Positions 46,255-55,850 of a stretch of DNA of 64,000 bases are shown here, piece after piece. The stretch covers positions 2,975,001-3,039,000 of the forward strand of contig JABAKD010000017.1 in NCBI GenBank assembly GCA_012845835.1, given 5' to 3'. Made by a program: the position numbers and the translations under genes. The notes under the pieces were generated by a model. The model made no database searches, had not been told where the DNA came from, and saw nothing but the letters and a program-made list of their open reading frames with translations. Positions within the stretch are counted from its first letter, which is position 1. Each line of letters starts with the position of its first letter. The DNA is from Undaria pinnatifida. Its lineage: Eukaryota > Sar > Phaeophyceae > Laminariales > Alariaceae.

Positions 46255-46663
46255 TGTTTGTGGTATGCGGTTGTTCGATACGGGTCCGCGGATATTTGGC
46301 GGTTTCGTATATTCTGGGGTTTCGTATTATGTGTCGAGGCATTATTCGGTATATGCCTCGGAGTGTGAAGCTGCCCCCCCGCGGGGCAGTCGATGATGTT
46401 AATGATACGACCCGGGCTTTGATGATAACGATACTGCCCGTATATATGTGAGTGGTGCAGCCGGTGACAATCAGGCGCGGCTTACCTCCTGTGTGTGGTT
46501 TATATGGTACGGTCTCTGACAGAACGGTATTGACCCACCTGGTGTGTATTTGGTATCCGGTGTACGAGTATTTTATCTTCTCTCCTCGATCTACGCCGTA
46601 GCGGCACGCCGCGTGGTTACACAGAACACGTTATTCAGCAAGCGTATTCAAACTATTCAAACA
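46255..46663 (+). repeat. Copia element 3' LTR
   Basis: 409 bp, same ends as the 5' LTR, directly after a polypurine tract and followed by the target duplicate gatac. Confidence 0.92.
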
Positions 46664-46744
46664 GATACGTATTGCCAAATACAACATGCGAGATGATGTG
46701 GCCACATGCACTGTCTCCGCCATTGGGCACTATATACCATATAA

Positions 46745-48235
46745 GTCAGAAAAATAATGGTAACTGCAAATATTCTATAAAATATTCTAGCTTTCGATCC
46801 ATGTACAACAACAAATTATGAAGATTTAACACGTTATTTACTACACTTAAACACTGGGTTGCATACTGCATCTAACATCAAACCTTCTAGAATAGTAAAC
46901 ATTACCAGGCAGATGATACGCACATATTGAAATGTCCTCCCCCCCCCCCCCCCTCCCCCTCCCCCGATCCCTCTCGTTAAAAAAAAAAAACCTCACCCCT
47001 CCCCCCCCCCCCTCCCCCGATCCCTCCCCCCCCCCCCCTCCCCCCCTTTCCGCCTAGTTTGTCCAAACGCCCCGCTCACAATCGAAATCGGCCAGAGCAA
47101 TAAACACCTATACGCAGTTGATATCACGCCATTATCTTTCTGACCATCCATGACGTAGTTTTCGTTCTTTCCCCCCACCCCACTCAACCCCCCCTCCAAC
47201 GCCCTTTCTTTTCCAACCACCCGCACGATCGCCTAGACCTAGCACCACGCGTATAACAAGCCCCTACATATCTTTGATCTCACAGCCGGAGTGTATTTGA
47301 ATATTATTTGTGACCTAAACCTCCTTAAAAATCCCCCCCCCCCCCCCCCCCCCTCCCTTCTCGCTCTCCCTTGCTCAAGCGCCCCACCTAATATCGAAAT
47401 CCGCCAGTTACTTCACGCACACTTCACGCACTGGATATCACCTCATTATCTTTCGAGAGCCATCCATGCCGCTGTTCCCCCCCCCCCCCCCCGCCCCGAA
47501 CGCCCCCTTCTTCCCCACCACCCGCACCATCGCCTAGACCTAGCACCACACGTATAACAAACTCCTCACCTAAAACCCTTCCTTTCCCCCCCCCCACGCC
47601 CCCTCCTTCCCCCCCCCCCCCCCGCTCCCACCCCCCACCTCCCCAACCCCCCCCACCCCCTCGAACACTCCGCCCTCTCTCTACTCACTGATTGTACGAC
47701 TTACCCAGGATATACATGATGAACTGATGCATTCTTTCCAAAACCGTCACATTTATCCCCTCCAAATAATGTATAGTTTCCACGCACGGATTGAGCTGCC
47801 CCACACGCCCCACCCCCGCCCCAACCCCCCCCCCATGATAAACTGGTGCATTTATTTATTTATATACTTTTCATTCATCCCCAAACCGTCAGATTTATCC
47901 CCTTACAAGGATTTATAGCTTCCACGCACAAATTGCCCGCCCGTCCGCCCCCCCCCCCCCCCCTCCAACCCCGCTCGCTTTTGATCAAAACCAGCCCCCC
48001 ACGTCCTTCAAAACTCCGCCCCCCCCCTCACCGGTTATTCGACTTACAGGATTCACTTGATAAACGGATGCATTTCCCTCCACAGCTGTCAGATTTGGTC
48101 CCTCTCAGAAACGGGTTTTATAGTTTCCGCGCACAGACTGACTAACATCACCCTGTTGACCCTGATAGCTACACTGTAGTTGTAAGGGGAGTCGCCGACC
48201 TATATCCTTAATGATGACACACAACTCGTAATACG
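46745..48235 (-). repeat. G-module copy, right arm of giant inverted repeat
   Basis: Reverse complement of 41110-42700: the same order of blocks, with C-runs in place of G-runs. It includes aaccttctagaatagtaaac (46875), the aggcgat-type blocks, and ends at the acacaactcgtaatacg block next to the LINE fragment. Together with the left arm it is an inverted pair of about 1.5 kb per arm. Confidence 0.85.
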
Positions 48236-48237
48236 AG

Positions 48238-48966
48238 GTGGTCGAGACACTACTCTACGGTTGCATGACATGGAGCCTGAACATGCCTGACTATGACAGG
48301 CTACAACGGGTTCACCACTCCATGCTCCTCCGATGCCTCGGATGGCGGAAACGGAAGCGCGACGACCACACCCTATCGTACGCCGACGCGCTTGCCCAGA
48401 CAGATTCCGAGAGCGTTGAGGCGATAGTGCGCAAACGGAGGATTTTGTTTGCGGGATTCGTGGCACGTATGGGGGAGGAGCGTCTGCCACAGAGCGTGAT
48501 GTTTGGGGATTTTGTTGGGGGTAAGGGCTACTCAGGGGGGCAAGAGAAAGACTGGATGGATCATCTGAAGGAGGATATGTCGGTCTTTGGAATGAAATTC
48601 GAAGTATGGCGAAAGGCTGCTCAGAAGGCTGGCAGATGGTTTCGAAGAGTAGAGGAGGGAGCCGAGTTGTTCATGCGGAATTGGCATGAAACGGAGAGAC
48701 GCAAAGCTGCAGAGCGACGCGCAAAGGCTGCGGCAGCGCCATCCACCGTTGGCATCTTTAAGTGGCCGGGGGGAGGGGGAAAGGGGGGGGCGCGGGGAGG
48801 GGACTGGGGGAGGGGGGAGGGGGGAGGGGGGGAGGGGGAGGGGGAAAGGGAGGAAGGGGGGAGGGGCGGACGGGGGAGCGTCATGCTCAAGAAACTGAAG
48901 TCTGGGTTTGGCCATCATCGTATTGAAAGTTGTGGGCCTTCTAATGGCCGTCACAAGATAGCATAA
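48238..48966 (+). pseudogene. LINE (non-LTR) reverse transcriptase C-terminal fragment
   Basis: 242 codons reading LLYGCMTWSLNMPDYDRLQR then MLLRCLGWRKRKRDDHTLSY and KRRILFAGFVARMGEERLPQ. This is the post-catalytic (thumb and C-terminal) part typical of LINE polymerases. The catalytic RT and endonuclease are missing, as expected of a 5'-truncated insertion. Codons 175-215 cover a G/A-rich tract (48765-48880) that looks like an expansion. The 5' end abuts the G-module copy at 48236. A 3' tail beyond 48966 has no certain end. Confidence 0.8.
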
Positions 48967-49084
48967 GACCGCCCTGACTTCTTCGCCATGTTGCGTTCTC
49001 TCCCAGGTGCCATTGATGATGGGCGTGATACCCTCTGTTAGCCCAATGCCATCCTTAGCCAGTTCCTAGGGTCTGCTAGTATGA

Positions 49085-49312
49085 CATTCTTTTTTTTTTC
49101 TTCTTTTTCCATTTCTTTTTTCTCTTTCTATTTCTTTTTCCTTTTTTTTCCCTCTTTCTTCTTTCCTTGCTTTCTTGTCTTGTCTTTCTTGCTTTTCTTG
49201 TCTTTTTCTTCTCTTCTTTGCTTGCCTTTTTCATTTTGTTTCGTTTTTCTTCTCTTTTCCTTCCTTTCCTTTCTTTTCTTTTCTTTTCTTTGTTTCTTTT
49301 TCTTCAGTTGAC
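49085..49312 (+). repeat. Polypyrimidine (T/C) tract
   Basis: About 230 bases of almost pure T and C (ttcttttc-type units), about 120 bases past the LINE frame. Confidence 0.9.
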
Positions 49313-49633
49313 TTATATGCCTGTCGTGCGTATGCGTAGTGATAGATAATACGTGTAATATATACGTGGCAGTCTGTCTTGGGTGGCAAGCGGTATCGTC
49401 GGTTTATCGAGGCGCGAGGATAGTGAGACGTATGCACCAGTATGGACCTGGCACATCGTAGACTGACTCCCGATTCCACTTTTATATGTTTCTGGTGGAG
49501 GCATGAAATGCGTCAGCTGTGGTATATGCGTGTACCACCTTGGGTTGTGTGTGTTTTCCCTGGGGTATTCCTCAGCTCCAGAGTGACTGGAGCCTGTCCT
49601 GTGACCACGGACTTGATTATGCGAGTTAATGTG

Positions 49634-49770
49634 AGAACAACAACAACAACAACAACAACAAACAACGCGCGATCGGAGTATCACACACAGCTTGCAAATA
49701 TGAGTTTCGACGAAATCTTAGATCTCACAGCTGGAGTGTATTTTATCATTTTTTATAATAAGCTTGGTCG
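49634..49770 (-). repeat. (CAA)n and G-module 5'-end fragment
   Basis: A (CAA)n run at 49634-49662 leads into the reverse complement of the family terminal block (gcgcgatcggagtatcacac ... cacagctggagtgtatttt), ending at the AT-rich edge. Confidence 0.75.
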
Positions 49771-49974
49771 GGTTGTGCGAACGAATGCCTTCGAAATCGT
49801 TTTTCGGGTGAGGTATTGAGCTCCTTATCATATATATGACGCGTGCCACGATAGAGGTGCACCACTTTTTTCTGAGGTTCCTCACTTTAGGGCCTTAAGA
49901 CATGATACACACGTCCTTCTTAAACCATTTTTTCTTGTTTTTGTTTTGGAGAAAACATGGAATTGCCACCGGAT

Positions 49975-50095
49975 AGAACATCCCATGGCTTAGGTGTACA
50001 ACGAGAATCAACATGCAAAAAAATAACTTGTTTCCCGACGATTTTGGGTTAAGATGCCCCGTCATCCAGAAACAATTTCAGACGAAAACTGCTAC
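49975..50095 (+). repeat. Dispersed repeat shared with 8485-8620
   Basis: Same block order as at 8485-8620: ccatggctta, a poly-A block, cgacgattttgggttaag, catccagaaac. Confidence 0.55.
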
Positions 50096-50245
50096 CTCTA
50101 TCGTAGCACCCCTGCCGTGGGAGGACCCAGAGGGAGGGATGACCCAGAGGGAGGGAGGAAGAGGAGAAAGGGGGTCGGAGATGTGCTGTTGTGAGTAACT
50201 TACTCGCCATCATTGATTGGGTGGGTTTCCGTACTGTATATGTTT

Positions 50246-50360
50246 CGACGAAATCTTCGATCTCACAGCTGGAGTGTATTTTCATTTTTATAATATATCG
50301 ACCGTCGATATATTATAAAAATGAAAATACACTCCAGCTGTGAGATCGAAGATTTCGTCG
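50246..50360. repeat. Perfect 57-bp palindrome of G-module ends
   Basis: Arms 50246-50302 and 50304-50360 are exact reverse complements around a single central C (50303). Each arm is the terminal block plus AT-rich edge of the G-module family, so two copies lie end to end. The right arm is then repeated directly (50359-50415) as the start of the long copy. Confidence 0.95.
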
Positions 50361-53290
50361 TCGATATATTATAAAAATGAAAATACACTCCAGCTGTGAG
50401 ATCGAAGATTTCGTCGAAACTCATCTTTGCAAGCTGTGTGTGATACTCCGATCGCGCGCATTACGAGTTGTGTGTCGTCATTAAGGATATAGGTCGGCGA
50501 CTCCCCTTACAACTACAAGTGTAGCTATCAGGGTCAACAGGATGATTTTAGTCAGTCTGTGCGCGGAAACTATAAAACCCGTTTCTGAGGGGGACGAAAT
50601 CTGACAGCTGTGAAGGGAAAGGGGGGCCTGGTTTTTATCAAAAGCGAGCGGGTTTGGAGGGGGGCGGAGGGGGGGGGGGGAAAGGGGCAATTTGTGCATG
50701 TAAGCTATAATCCTTTCGAGGGGATAAATCTGACGGTTTTGGCACTAGTATATTATTGGGGGCGGGGGGGGGGGGGGGGGGGGTTGGGGCGGGGGGGGGG
50801 GGGTGGGCGGGGGGGGGGGGGGGGGGCGGCGGGGGGGGCAGCTCAATATGTGCCTGGAAACTATACATTATTTTGAGGGGATAAATGTGACAGTTTTGGA
50901 AATAATACATCAGTTTATCATGTATATCTGGGGTAAGTCGTACAATCAGTGGGTAAAGAGAGGGTGGAGTGTTCGAGGGGGTGGGGTTGGGATGGGTTGG
51001 GGGGGGAGGGTGGGGGGGGGGGGCGGGGGACGGGCTTTAGGTGAGGGGTTTGTTATACGTGTGGTGCTAGGTCTAGGCGAAGGTGCGGGTGATGGGGAAG
51101 AAGGGGGCGTTCGAGGCGGGGGGGGGGGGGGGGGGGGGGGAACACAGCGGCATGGATGGCTCTCGAAAGATAATGAGGTGATATCCTGTGCGTGAAGTGT
51201 TTATTAATGTGGCGGATTTGATATTTGGTGGGGCGTTTGAGGTAAGGGAGAGCAAGAGGGGGGGGGGGGGGATTTTTTAGGAGGTTTAGGTCACAAATAA
51301 TATTCAAATACACTTCGGCTGTGAGATCAAAGATATGTAGCAGCTTGTCATACGCGTGGTGCTAGGTCTAGGCGATCGTGTAGGTGGTCGGAAAAGAGGG
51401 GGCGTTGGAGGGGGGGGGGGGGGGGGGGGGAATAATTGAAAACTACGTCATGAATGGTCAGAAAAATAATGACGTGATATCAACTGCGTATAGGTGTTTA
51501 TTACTCAGGCCGATTTTGATTGTGAGTGGGGCGTTTGGACAGACTAGGCGGAAGGGGGGGGGGATCGGGGGACGGAGGGGCGGGGGGGGGAAGGGTTGGG
51601 GTTTGTTATGAAAAAGAGGTCAGTGGAGGGGGAGGGGAGGGCGGGGGGGGGGGGGGGGGGGGGGGCGGGACATTTCAATATGTGCGCGGAAACTATAAAT
51701 TCTCAAAGGGGACAAACCTAAGACATCCCCTTTATATCATCTGGCTTGTAATGTTTACTATTCTAGAAGGTTTGATGTTAGATGCAGCATGCAACCCAGT
51801 GTTTAAGTGTAGTAAATAACGTGTTAAATCTTCATAATTTGTTGTTGTATGATACATCGATCGAAAGCTAGAATATTTTATAGAATATTTGTAGGTACCA
51901 TTATTTTCTGACATCGCTAATTATAAGAAAGAGATACGTATTGTCAAATGCAACAGGCGAGGTGATGTGGTCATGCACTGTTTGTCACCATCATCATACA
52001 GTTACACCATTATTATCGACATCGCTAATTATATGCAAGAGATACGTATTGCCAAATACAGCATGCGAGGTGATGTATGTGGCCATGTGCTGTCTCCGTC
52101 ATTGAGCAGTAGAGGGAGGGATGCGAATCGTCAGTTTTAAAGGACGCTTGGTATACATGTGCTCAATTACGTTACCTCATTAGTCATACTTGGTATACAC
52201 GCGCTCAAACACGTTACCTCGTTAGTAATACTTCGCTTGGCATAGGTGGGGAGGCGATCATGCAGACGGTATGTACGAAATACCCTACGTAATGGGTTGG
52301 TAAGGTTGTTTACCGCAATTTTAACACATATGCCTGTGCTTCCTTTTCCAAATTATTTTTGTCTCAAATAAATGTACGATTTCACGCCTATGATTTTACC
52401 TTGTCGATGTGGGGCTCTGCGGTCGTCAATTTTAAGTCAGAGATACGTCCTACAAATGCATCAGGCGAGGTGGGTATGTGATGTCATATATATGCGATGT
52501 CATCACTATTGATCGCGAGGGTGATTTTACTTCGTGAGGTAAATGGTACTGTGTTTCGTAGAGGTCGTCTCAGGAGGGTATGCGATGGGTCGGCAGTGTA
52601 TCACGTCTGCCTGTGCTTCCTTTTCAACTTATTATTGTCTCAAATGTGCGATTTCACGTCCATGATTTTTACCGTGCCGCTGTGGGGCTCTGAGGTCGCC
52701 AATTCTAAGACAGAGATACATCTTACAAATACAGCAGTTGAGGTGGGCATGCAACGTCATATATATGCGATGTCACTAATATTGAAGGCGAGGGTGACTT
52801 CACTTCGTCAGGCATATGCTACTGCGTTTCGTAAAGGTTGTCTCACGTGGACATGCGATGTCACCACTATTGAACGCGAGGGTGACTTTACTTCGTTAGG
52901 CACATTCCACTGCGTTTGGAATAGTAGAGGTTGTCAGGCAATCATGTAAGCGGATGGAGGCACGAAATACCCTGCGTAATAGGTTGGTCGTGTGGTTTAC
53001 CGCAGTGTTAACATCCCTGTCTGTACTTACTTTCCACATTATTATAGACTAAATATAGTGTACACTTATACGTCCTGTTTTCTCCCCACTGTCGTCGAAG
53101 ATGTTGTAGTCCTGTAGATGTCGCGTCCATGTCTGGTGCTCTTGTTAGTGGTGTTCATGAAAACATGCCCTAACATGTAGTAGATGATCGCTCAGTGGTG
53201 TTCCTTTCCTTTACATCAAGCCAGGTAGTATATGCCAACGCAACCGCTTGCTTGAAAAATGACAAAGAAATTCCTCTATCGTGTTTATTG
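50358..53290 (+). repeat. G-module family, longest copy
   Basis: Begins with the terminal block and continues through ggtcggcgactcccc, repeated ggaaactata blocks, long G-runs (50760-50830, 51110-51140, 51640-51665), aggcga-type blocks (51063, 51360) and the unit with gaaagagatacgtattgtc (51940, 52041). The distal part matches 32700-33510 but has extra internal repeats (gtgatttcac / gtgacttta units at 52480-52900). It ends near caacgcaaccgcttgcttg (53235-53255). No protein is encoded. Confidence 0.8.
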
Positions 53291-53466
53291 GACGTACTAC
53301 GTAAAAACAAATCAATAGCAAATATAACTGGCCGGTTCAATCAGTTGATTAATACTGCCAGCAGATTACTACTGCCACTACATACTTAGCCAGTGCCCAG
53401 CCCTAGGTATACCGCTTTCTGTCGTGTGCCCTTTTTTTCTTTTTTTTTTCATTTTCAAGTAGCTAG

Positions 53467-53626
53467 TTACTTGGTTTTAGAGACCCACCTCCTGTTTTTT
53501 TTTACAAGTTTTTTTGCAGCTTCGTTCACTACTTGGTTTTTGAGACCCTCCTCTGCATTTTTCATTTCAATCTTTTCCAGTTTTGTGAACTTTTTTTGCT
53601 CCCCGGCGTTCTCTAAAACCAAGTAA
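53467..53626. mobile_element. Possible MITE with 17-bp inverted ends
   Basis: Ends ttacttggttttagaga (53467-53483) and tctctaaaaccaagtaa (53610-53626) are perfect inverted copies 160 bp apart. A third ctacttggtttttgagac lies inside (53530). A target duplication is not clear (at most TA or TAA). Confidence 0.5.
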
Positions 53627-54288
53627 TAAAAAATGGAAAAAAAATTGGGAAAAAATGTTTTCTTCAATAGTATGGTACAGCAGTATGATAAACCGTCCTG
53701 CGCTCACAGCGCTCCAGTTAGTTTTCCATCATGACAATTAATTTCTGATGTGAGATGTAGTCTATGCTATGATGCTAAAACTGTCTTCCAATCCCCGGGA
53801 ACCCTCTCTTCAGCAAGCAAATTGTTACTAGTACTAGGTTAGACTCTAATTTAAAAGTGCAGAGTCCCCAATACAGACAACTCACGTCTGCTCCTTTATG
53901 CTAATTGTATTTTATAAAAGTATTTCAAGGACGTCAGCCGTGAGTTCGACGAATTTCGGGTCTATACTCATCTTTGCAAGCTGCGTTGTTGGTACTTGTA
54001 ATATACTATGTGGGTGAGTTTTTCATAATGGGAGGGATCATATTACAAATAAACATAATATATACAAGTATATGCATATTATATACTCGTAAAAAATATT
54101 TTATTGTCGCTTTGCTGTATTCAAGAAAACATAATTTGTCGAGATGAAATCGACCACACGTGGAATAAAAGCGGAAAAATAGCTGGGCTCAGGTTGATCG
54201 AACCCCTCGTCAGAAGGAGAGTAGAAGAGTCGAGTGCTCCAAGCCCTGAAAATATACTGGTATGATATCATACTTGAATCAGACAGTC
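53627..54288. other. No gene; diverged G-module trace
   Basis: About 53935-53995 resembles the terminal block (ttcgacgaatttcg ... actcatctttgcaagctg). Otherwise nothing is supported. Confidence 0.4.
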
Positions 54289-54788
54289 NNNNNNNNNNNN
54301 NNNNNNNNNNNNNNNNNNNNNNNNNNNNNNNNNNNNNNNNNNNNNNNNNNNNNNNNNNNNNNNNNNNNNNNNNNNNNNNNNNNNNNNNNNNNNNNNNNNN
54401 NNNNNNNNNNNNNNNNNNNNNNNNNNNNNNNNNNNNNNNNNNNNNNNNNNNNNNNNNNNNNNNNNNNNNNNNNNNNNNNNNNNNNNNNNNNNNNNNNNNN
54501 NNNNNNNNNNNNNNNNNNNNNNNNNNNNNNNNNNNNNNNNNNNNNNNNNNNNNNNNNNNNNNNNNNNNNNNNNNNNNNNNNNNNNNNNNNNNNNNNNNNN
54601 NNNNNNNNNNNNNNNNNNNNNNNNNNNNNNNNNNNNNNNNNNNNNNNNNNNNNNNNNNNNNNNNNNNNNNNNNNNNNNNNNNNNNNNNNNNNNNNNNNNN
54701 NNNNNNNNNNNNNNNNNNNNNNNNNNNNNNNNNNNNNNNNNNNNNNNNNNNNNNNNNNNNNNNNNNNNNNNNNNNNNNNNNNNNNNNN
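54289..54788. other. Assembly gap of 500 N
   Basis: Exactly 500 undetermined bases, followed by about 40 C. The round size suggests a placeholder; the missing sequence is likely more of the poly-G/C repeat. Apparent frames across it are meaningless. Confidence 0.98.
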
Positions 54789-54830
<42 letters not shown>

Positions 54831-55235
54831 ACCCCCAATAATATACTGGTGCCAAAACCGTCAGATTTATCCCCTCGAAAGGATTTATAGCTTACATGCA
54901 CAAATTGCCCCTTTCCCCCCCCCCCCCCCGCCCCCCCTCCAAACCCGCTCGCTTTTGATCAAAACCAGGCCCCCCCTTTGCCTTCACAGCTGTCAGATTT
55001 TGTCCCCCTCAGAAACGGGTTTTATAGTTTCCGCGCACAGACTGACTAAAACCATCCTGTTGACCCTGATAGCTACACTGTAGCTGTAAGGGGAGTCGCC
55101 GACCTATATCCTTAATGAGGACACACAACTCGTAATGCGCGCGATCGGAGTATCACACACAGCTTGCAAAGATGAGTTTCGACGAAATCTTCGATCTCAC
55201 AGCTGGAGTGTATTTTAATTTTTATAATATATATA
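54789..55235 (-). repeat. G-module family, 5' part beside gap
   Basis: Starts in poly-C, then gives the reverse complement of the tctgacggtttt, ggaaactataaaa, ggtcggcgactcccc and terminal blocks, ending in the AT-rich edge against SINE copy 3. Confidence 0.85.
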
Positions 55236-55266
55236 TTTTTATAATATATATATATATATTTTTTTG

Positions 55267-55555
55267 CACACTTTCACTTTCCAGCTTCTGGACAAGCTGT
55301 GGTCACAGGTGTCATCCCTTCTCCTCCCCGTTTCTTGCCTTCAATTTTCATCGCGCATAGGGTCCAGCAATCCCACTGCACGTCGATTGTTCATCGAGCG
55401 TTGCTAACTCACGCTCTCGCGCTGTCCGCAAGTCAATTTGTCCACAAAAAAAAGTCCCAACGAATTTTACGAGTATGCACTCGGCGGGGCTCGAACTCAC
55501 GAAACTGACCTATACCAGGCTCGATGCTAACCTGATACGCCACCGGGGCGACCGG
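55267..55555 (-). mobile_element. tRNA-derived SINE, copy 3
   Basis: Reverse complement carries the tRNA-like head (A-box-like ggcgtatcaggtt, B-box-like gagttcgagccc) and the family body. The 3' end merges through a TA-rich tract with the G-module edge at 55235. Just beyond the head, ataggtcggcgactcccc (55562-55579) matches an internal G-module block. Confidence 0.8.
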
Positions 55556-55587
55556 GGATATATAGGTCGGCGACTCCCCCTATTATT

Positions 55588-55850
55588 GTCTCGAGGCACG
55601 AGAAAATATGGGTGTTGTATGTACGGAAGACGTTTGGGGTTACTGCACGTTGACCAATGAGATCAACGCGGGTGGTTACTTGTACTTGTCCCGCTATAGC
55701 AGAGGAAAGCTTGTTATTATCGAGGCACGTGAAAATATGGGTTTTTTTATGTACGGAAGAAGTTTGGGGTTATTGCACGTCGACCAATGGGATCAACGCG
55801 GGTGGTTATTTGTACTTGTCCTATTATAGCAAAGGGAACCTTGGATCAGT
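55588..55850 (+). repeat. ~130-bp tandem duplication
   Basis: Two units with cgaggcacg(a/t)gaaaatatggg, atgtacggaaga, gtttggggtta and gatcaacgcgggtggtta. The units are in different reading frames, so a protein is unlikely. Confidence 0.85.

Larger units (their letters stand above)
42836..46663 (+). mobile_element. Ty1/copia-like LTR retrotransposon, internally deleted
   Basis: 3,828 bp bounded by two 409-bp LTRs and flanked by the 5-bp target duplication gatac (42831-42835, 46664-46668). The uninterrupted target is seen at about 52041 (agagatacgtattgcc). The interior codes, in broken frames, for a gag with two zinc knuckles and short RT pieces. Protease, integrase and RNase H are missing, so it would depend on other elements. 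LTR divergence of about 5 in 409 points to recent insertion. Confidence 0.9.

Noticed and set aside
54101-55083. Frames crossing the N gap
   Set aside because: Most of the residues are undetermined; the rest is poly-C translation.
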